Source: Flavobacteriales bacterium (GTDB taxonomy: Bacteria; Bacteroidota; Bacteroidia; Flavobacteriales_F; PHOS-HE28). From it: a stretch of 8,735 nucleotides of DNA. Both the position numbers and the translations under genes were made by a program. Where the stretch lies: assembly GCA_016710685.1 (NCBI GenBank), contig JADJVC010000037.1:1-8735 (forward strand), written 5' to 3'. Numbering within the stretch: the stretch's first letter is position 1; each line of letters begins with the position of its first letter. A model generated the notes under the pieces. That model was not told the DNA's origin. It saw only the letters and a program-made list of their open reading frames with translations, and ran no database searches. This document shows, in pieces, positions 5,441 through 8,735 of this stretch.

Positions 5441-5459
5441 GTTGGTTTGGTTTAGTGTT
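5441..5459 (-). promoter_or_regulatory. A/C-rich translation leader of the methyltransferase gene
   Basis: The minus strand reads AACACTAAACCAAACCAAC directly before the ATG: no G at all and no Shine-Dalgarno sequence. It is identical in copy 1 (71-89). It decides the start choice. Confidence 0.55.
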
Positions 5460-5478
5460 CCGGGCGATCCTCGCCCGG
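5460..5478 (-). other. Perfect hairpin just upstream of the methyltransferase start
   Basis: CCGGGCGA (5460-5467) and TCGCCCGG (5471-5478) form a perfect 8-bp stem with a 3-base loop, ending 20 bases before the ATG at 5440. Copy 1 (about 90-108) has errors around its GATC that destroy the palindrome, so copy 2 is probably right. It would isolate the A/C-rich leader from upstream RNA structure. Confidence 0.6.
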
Positions 5479-5500
5479 GAGACATTTAGGATCAGCGAAT

Positions 5501-5559
5501 TCCTGCAGGTTTGGTAAAGAGAAGCCCGCGTACGTAACGCGAGGCTCCTGCAGTTTGAT
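5501..5559. repeat. Direct repeats TCCTGCAG(G)TTTG flanking the leader hairpin
   Basis: TCCTGCAGGTTTGGT (5501-5515) and TCCTGCAGTTTGAT (5546-5559) flank the terminator-like hairpin. In copy 1 the left repeat is at 128-142 and the right repeat begins at 174. Repeats around a hairpin close to the recombinase gene could be a recombination or protein-binding site. Confidence 0.4.
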
Positions 5560-5576
5560 CGCCGGGTTCGGCCCTT

Positions 5577-5601
5577 GATACGACTGTCTCACGGTCGTAT
5601 C
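5577..5601 (-). other. Hairpin at the start of the methyltransferase leader
   Basis: GATACGAC (5577-5584) and GTCGTATC (5594-5601) form a perfect 8-bp stem with a 9-base loop. The predicted transcript start lies about 12 bases before it. The copy 1 counterpart is at 204-228 with the stem intact and a changed loop. It has no U-run, so it is more likely a 5'-stabilising or regulatory hairpin than a terminator. Confidence 0.6.
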
Positions 5602-5620
5602 TCCATCCTACCCGATGATG

Positions 5621-5652
5621 CAAACGTATGATCGCCGGATGACACTTGCAAA
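5621..5652 (-). promoter_or_regulatory. Bacteroidota-type promoter for the methyltransferase operon (copy 2)
   Basis: On the minus strand TTTG (5649-5652) is followed after exactly 20 bases by TACGTTTG (5621-5628), matching the Bacteroidota consensus TTTG-N19..21-TAnnTTTG. It lies at the recombinase stop and points toward the methyltransferase. Transcription should start near 5614, giving a leader of about 170 bases with several hairpins. Confidence 0.65.
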
Positions 5653-5654
5653 TG

Positions 5655-6149
5655 TTAGTTGTAGTCGACTGGATTGTTTAGGTAGCCGTTCACGACCTTG
5701 GTACTGCTCAGACCCATGATAGCCTTGATTTCCGGGATGTCTCTACCTGCCGCCTTCAACTGCCTGATGTAGTTGTACCTGAACAGGTGCGTACTAATGC
5801 CCTTATTGCCTACGGTAAGCGATCCATAGGCCACCATCTGACGGAATGCACTGCGTAGGCGATCGGTAGAAGTGGGAGCGATCCCCGTTGACCTGGAGGC
5901 TATCCATTTACGAAATTCGATCGGTAAGTTGACCGCTTCAAATGTGCGGATGGCGTTACCCTTCTCTGCCTGCATTTCGTAGTAACTCAGCGGGTTCAAG
6001 TACCACCTGTGGAGTTGCACGATCTCACCTTCTCGACATCCGGTTACCAACACGGTCTTGAACGCGATCCACTGCAGTTGTTGGTATTGTTTGGCGATCG
6101 CCACCACGCTTCGCATGCTTTCATATCTCTCGTTCGATAGTTGTGCCAT
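5655..6149 (-). CDS. Minimal tyrosine recombinase, catalytic domain only (copy 2, open)
   Basis: 164 residues, MAQLSNE to NPVDYN. It has the tyrosine-recombinase layout: TGCREGEIVQL holds the first catalytic arginine, AEKGNAIRTFEAVNLP fits the beta-hairpin lysine, THLFRYNYIRQL is the H-x-x-R box, and VVNGYL supplies the tyrosine. The position after the glycine in the usual GHSS box is leucine (MGLSST), so the second His/Trp is replaced. The normal N-terminal core-binding domain is missing: the protein starts directly with the helix before the first arginine box. Copy 1 shows the N-terminus is more likely EKITEACEAVVAIAKQ than the garbled RYESMRS here. It could resolve multimers of the circle, integrate it, or be a degenerate remnant. 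It sits after the terminator of the DUF6266-like gene and before the methyltransferase promoter. Confidence 0.78.
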   Translation of the reverse strand: MAQLSNERYESMRSVVAIAKQYQQLQWIAFKTVLVTGCREGEIVQLHRWYLNPLSYYEMQAEKGNAIRTFEAVNLPIEFRKWIASRSTGIAPTSTDRLRSAFRQMVAYGSLTVGNKGISTHLFRYNYIRQLKAAGRDIPEIKAIMGLSSTKVVNGYLNNPVDYN

Positions 6150-6213
6150 CGCCGGAGTGTTGGTTCGTTGGTACTGATCGCCGGGACCTGGGTACGGCGT
6201 AACCCTGCAAAGG

Positions 6214-6258
6214 AAAGCCCCCGATCGCCGAGGGACAAGCTCAGCGATTCGGGGGCCT
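6214..6258 (-). terminator. Intrinsic terminator after the DUF6266-like gene (copy 2)
   Basis: Same hairpin as 843-887 (arms 6217-6228 and 6244-6256), identical in sequence, including the minus-strand TTTCCTTTGC tail. Confidence 0.75.
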
Positions 6259-6281
6259 TGGTGGCCTTACTTGGCCGTGGA

Positions 6282-6912
6282 TCAGTTGAAGGCGGCTAGC
6301 TGGCTATCGCTCACATCGTCGCCTGCGGTGTTCACGAAGAAGGCGTATACCTTGGCCGTGGAAGCTACGATATCGGCGGGGCATGCGACGTGTACGAGGC
6401 GGCAGACCTTGCGTGGTGGTGGCGATGTACGCAACGGCAGAGCCATCTGCGTTTACTAGCATGACGTCTGCAATACGTCGGAGGCTGCTGCTCCCGGCTG
6501 CCCGCTCGTTGTCGTCCCAGGTGGTATCGACGAGCTGGCCTGACGCTGATTCACACGAAGCTCGAAACACCCAAAAGGGTGCCTTTGGCGAACTTCAGGG
6601 CGTTTACGGCGACCGCCGGGATTGTGCCGTTGTCCGTGGTGGCTGTGGCAAGTTCTCCTTCAGGAACTGCGCCCATTGGGTGGTGCCGTTCTGATATCGA
6701 ACGAAGCCAAGACGGATTCCCTGGAGCACTTCACGCATGAGGGAGGCGATCAAGGCCATGCGACGGCGGATCGCTTGCTGAGCTGGGGAGTTGGGGTTCG
6801 CCACCGAAAGGGGCTTGCTGCGCATCACCTTTACTTGCTTCCATACGCTGAAGATCATGCCTCCGGCCTGATTGATCGCCTGACCGATGATGGGGTTCTG
6901 TACTCTTGCCAT
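6282..6912 (-). CDS. DUF6266-like protein (copy 2, frameshifted)
   Basis: Copy 2 keeps the first ~85 residues open (through QFLKENL) and restores AQQAIRRRMALIASLMREVLQ, which copy 1 breaks. It shifts near 6650 and again near 6385 and 6505, where copy 1 is correct. The stop TGA at 6282 corresponds to 911. Confidence 0.75.
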
Positions 6913-7859
6913 TGTAGGGGGGTGTGTTGGTTAGGCCACGAAGGTATGACAAGATCGCCGGTTCCTGACACGTTGTCCTGTTTGGGGTGCTGGCCAGACC
7001 TGGGAGGTACCGCAGGGCATCGATCTCGAGTGTCCAATTGCCGGCCTGACCGATTTGCCTGTTTCGAGCGGTAGACATGACTAGGCGTTGGTGACTGGGT
7101 TCCAGTCCACCCGACGGTGCCTTTAGACCAACTTTGCCGGGGCTCTGGCGCATTATCGACCGTCCACCTTCCGGGTAGTCCATGGGCTTGAAATACAGAG
7201 CCCCTCAGCGCGCCGTGCATTCAACACGGCGCTGTAGCCCGCTGGCGGACTGCGATGGCGGAAAGGCACTGATCAACCCGACCGCCAGCTCCGCAGATGA
7301 CCGGCATTTGAATTGCGCAATGTGCGGCACCGATCCGCCTACCGGTCCGCCTACCACCAAGGAGTACCACCAAGGAGTACCTAGAAGCAAGTAGAGCGAA
7401 GCGGAGCGCAAGCCCACCCACCCCGGTAGGGGTGCTGGAGTGGCGGGGCTGTTGGGCAGCCACCCCAGTGACGGGTGGGTAAAGGAGTGAAAGTACCCGC
7501 GCGACCTTTATGACGCCCCGCACGGGGCATAAACCCGCGCGGGTACCGGATGAGGGCGCTTGGCTTGCCTAGTCGGCGCACTGGTTCGCGCGGCGATCTT
7601 CTCGCCGCGCCCCAGTGCGCCGCAGGCAAGACAAGTGACCGAATGCCGAATGGAGGAATGGGGGCCCTTTTTGTGCATTTAACAAAAGGGGAGAAAACAC
7701 GCGGCACCTTCTTAGGTGCCGGAACAAATGGGACCGGGGATTGAGCGCATGGGCCTGTGCGTCCGGCGGGGGCGGGGGTGTCTTAATCATGTTACATTCC
7801 TTGTTCGAACGAAACAACGGGGGCCTTGGTCCTGTTGCATTGTTCGGCGCGAAAAACCC
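6913..7859. other. Structured non-coding region (copy 2)
   Basis: Repeat of 1534-2480. The long hairpin at 7559-7635 and the tandem repeats at 7352-7377 are identical to copy 1. The hairpin at 7493-7546 is more complete here. The 7206-7234 hairpin is shortened by small deletions. Differences are concentrated in homopolymers and GC-rich stems. Confidence 0.65.
7702..7721. other. Hairpin 7, short perfect stem
   Basis: CGGCACC and GGTGCCG form a 7-bp stem around TTCTTA. Copy 1 (2326-2339) keeps a 5-bp core CACCT/AGGTG. Confidence 0.5.
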
Positions 7860-8163
7860 TTACGCACTGAACAGTATGCGTGAAAGTATCCACACAACAT
7901 CGTCCCACGTGGCATCACCCCATAACCTCGCAGCCGCTAGCCCTATCATCAGGATCACCGTTGCCGCACTGCTCAATGCTCGCGCCGCTGGTTGCACTAC
8001 TTCACCGGGCTTCGCTTGTATCGCCGCGTTCACCGATGGACCTACGAAAGCGGATCCCGTCAATAGCACCCCTCAGAACACCGCGCCAAAGCTTACCGAT
8101 CACCGTCCTTCCCGGCCCAAAGATCCCCGGCCTGCCGTCTGCCTTGTTGTTGTTGGTTTCCAT
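7860..8163 (-). CDS. Small membrane protein, probable holin (copy 2, frameshifted)
   Basis: Same gene as 2481-2783. Copy 2 has an extra C beside a GATC (aaagcggatccc against aaagggatccc) near 8050, which breaks the frame in the middle. The start at 8163, the membrane helix and the stop at 7860 are otherwise conserved (FSA at the end instead of FGA). Confidence 0.68.
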
Positions 8164-8215
8164 CGCTGATGTGTGTGTTGGTTGATCGCCAAATATAGCC
8201 GCTTCTGTTACGACC

Positions 8216-8688
8216 TCAGAGCCTCGTCTCCGGTAGCCATGACCTGAATTTCCAGTCTCCTCGCCTGTTAGGTGCCCCGTACAATTGCCTCCGATCGGCA
8301 AAGCTGCCCATCAGCGACGCCGTAGTCCGCATGTATAAACCTTTCCAATGGGTACCAACATCTACGCCGCCATTGTCCCTCCTCGATCAGCCAGTCCAGC
8401 TCAGTAGCCACGTCAATTCCATCGAACCGTACTAGATCTACCGCCCCACGTGTTCCCGCTCGGAACGTATGTAAAGACATCCCCGAACGCCCCTTTATCC
8501 TCTCCCATTCCACCGGCCTGTAACACGAGCCCCGACTCGGCACCAATGCGATCCCTGTTGCGTGGAAGTGCGTTAGCAATGGCCTGATATGGTACCGCTC
8601 GATCACCTCCCATATTGCGGGTTCATGGCTGTCTGATCGATCGCCCACTTGGTTGGCTCCGTGTGATCGCTGGTTCCTTGCTCGCCAT
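8216..8688 (-). CDS. Peptidase M15-like endolysin (copy 2)
   Basis: Copy 2 is open across the zinc-site region: WERIKGRSGMSLHTF joins the parts split in copy 1, and H74, D85 and the FIHADYG histidine are all present. It shifts frame near 8310, where copy 1 reads catgatcgcc and copy 2 cagcgacgcc, and again between 8625 and 8665. The stop (TGA, 8216) matches the copy 1 stop. Confidence 0.82.
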
Positions 8689-8735
8689 ACTCTCAATTGT
8701 GCCACGAGTAGCCGCCAAACGTATGGATAGTTCCG
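8689..8735 (-). CDS. C-terminal fragment of the replication initiator (copy 2, cut by the window edge)
   Basis: This matches 3310-3358 of copy 1 and includes the codons for VWRLLMAQLR. Copy 2 differs from copy 1 just before the M15 start (GAGAGTATGG against GAGAGACTATGA), the spot that would settle where the initiator ends. Confidence 0.6.

Larger units (their letters stand above)
5371..8735. repeat. Second, partial unit of the same circle
   Basis: This repeats bases 1 to about 3358 in the same orientation, with long identical runs (most of 7868-8180 matches 2488-2800) interrupted by clustered errors. Each copy breaks genes that are open in the other: the M15 gene is read through a C-run in copy 2 but shifted in copy 1, and the membrane-protein gene is intact in copy 1 but shifted near 8051 in copy 2. 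This is a long-read or rolling-circle concatemer, not two evolved copies. Confidence 0.93.

Noticed and set aside
5246..5485. Methyltransferase start at the upstream ATG (5485)
   Set aside because: This would translate through the hairpin at 5460-5478 and the A/C-rich leader shared with other genes. The ATG at 5440 fits better.
1..8735. Two tandem copies in a chromosome (tandem prophage) or a natural duplication
   Set aside because: Differences are mostly indels in homopolymers and at GATC and break genes in both copies. There is no flanking host sequence at either end, so a concatemeric read or unresolved circular contig explains it better.

Overview
This window is about 1.63 head-to-tail copies of one small circular DNA of about 5.37 kb. 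Bases 1-3358 recur at 5371-8735. The copies differ by scattered indels and small substitutions that break genes in both, which fits uncorrected long-read errors and not evolved divergence. Genes were therefore reconstructed by reading the two copies against each other. Bases from about 3359 to 5370 are covered only once.

All convincing genes lie on the minus strand. From the strongest promoter at 5621-5652 (248-279 in copy 1) the order is: C5-type DNA methyltransferase, a 71-residue unknown protein, an unknown protein of about 120 residues, a phiX-type (two-tyrosine) HUH replication initiator, a peptidase M15-like endolysin, and a small one-helix membrane protein that is probably the holin. 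An untranslated region of about 950 bp follows, packed with long hairpins and short repeats. After it come a DUF6266-like protein and a very small tyrosine recombinase (about 164 residues), which lead back round the circle to the methyltransferase promoter. Intrinsic terminator-like hairpins follow the DUF6266-like gene and lie in the methyltransferase leader.

The combination of an HUH initiator, a lysis pair, one transcribed strand and a hairpin-rich intergenic region points to a small phage, probably single-stranded DNA, or a phage satellite. A Bacteroidota host is likely: one promoter matches TTTG-N20-TAnnTTTG exactly, starts lack clear Shine-Dalgarno sequences, and the DUF6266-like, M15 and methyltransferase proteins resemble families I associate with that phylum. 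I recognise no Microviridae capsid and no inovirus Zot ATPase, so how it is packaged is open. The DUF6266-like protein is the best candidate structural protein.

Two further patterns stand out. GATC occurs about 92 times in one 5.37-kb unit by hand count, against about 21 expected at random, and many copy-to-copy discrepancies fall on GATC, as expected if a modified base there misled a basecaller. Second, most genes are preceded by an unusual A/C-rich leader containing AACCAAC-like repeats instead of a ribosome binding site.
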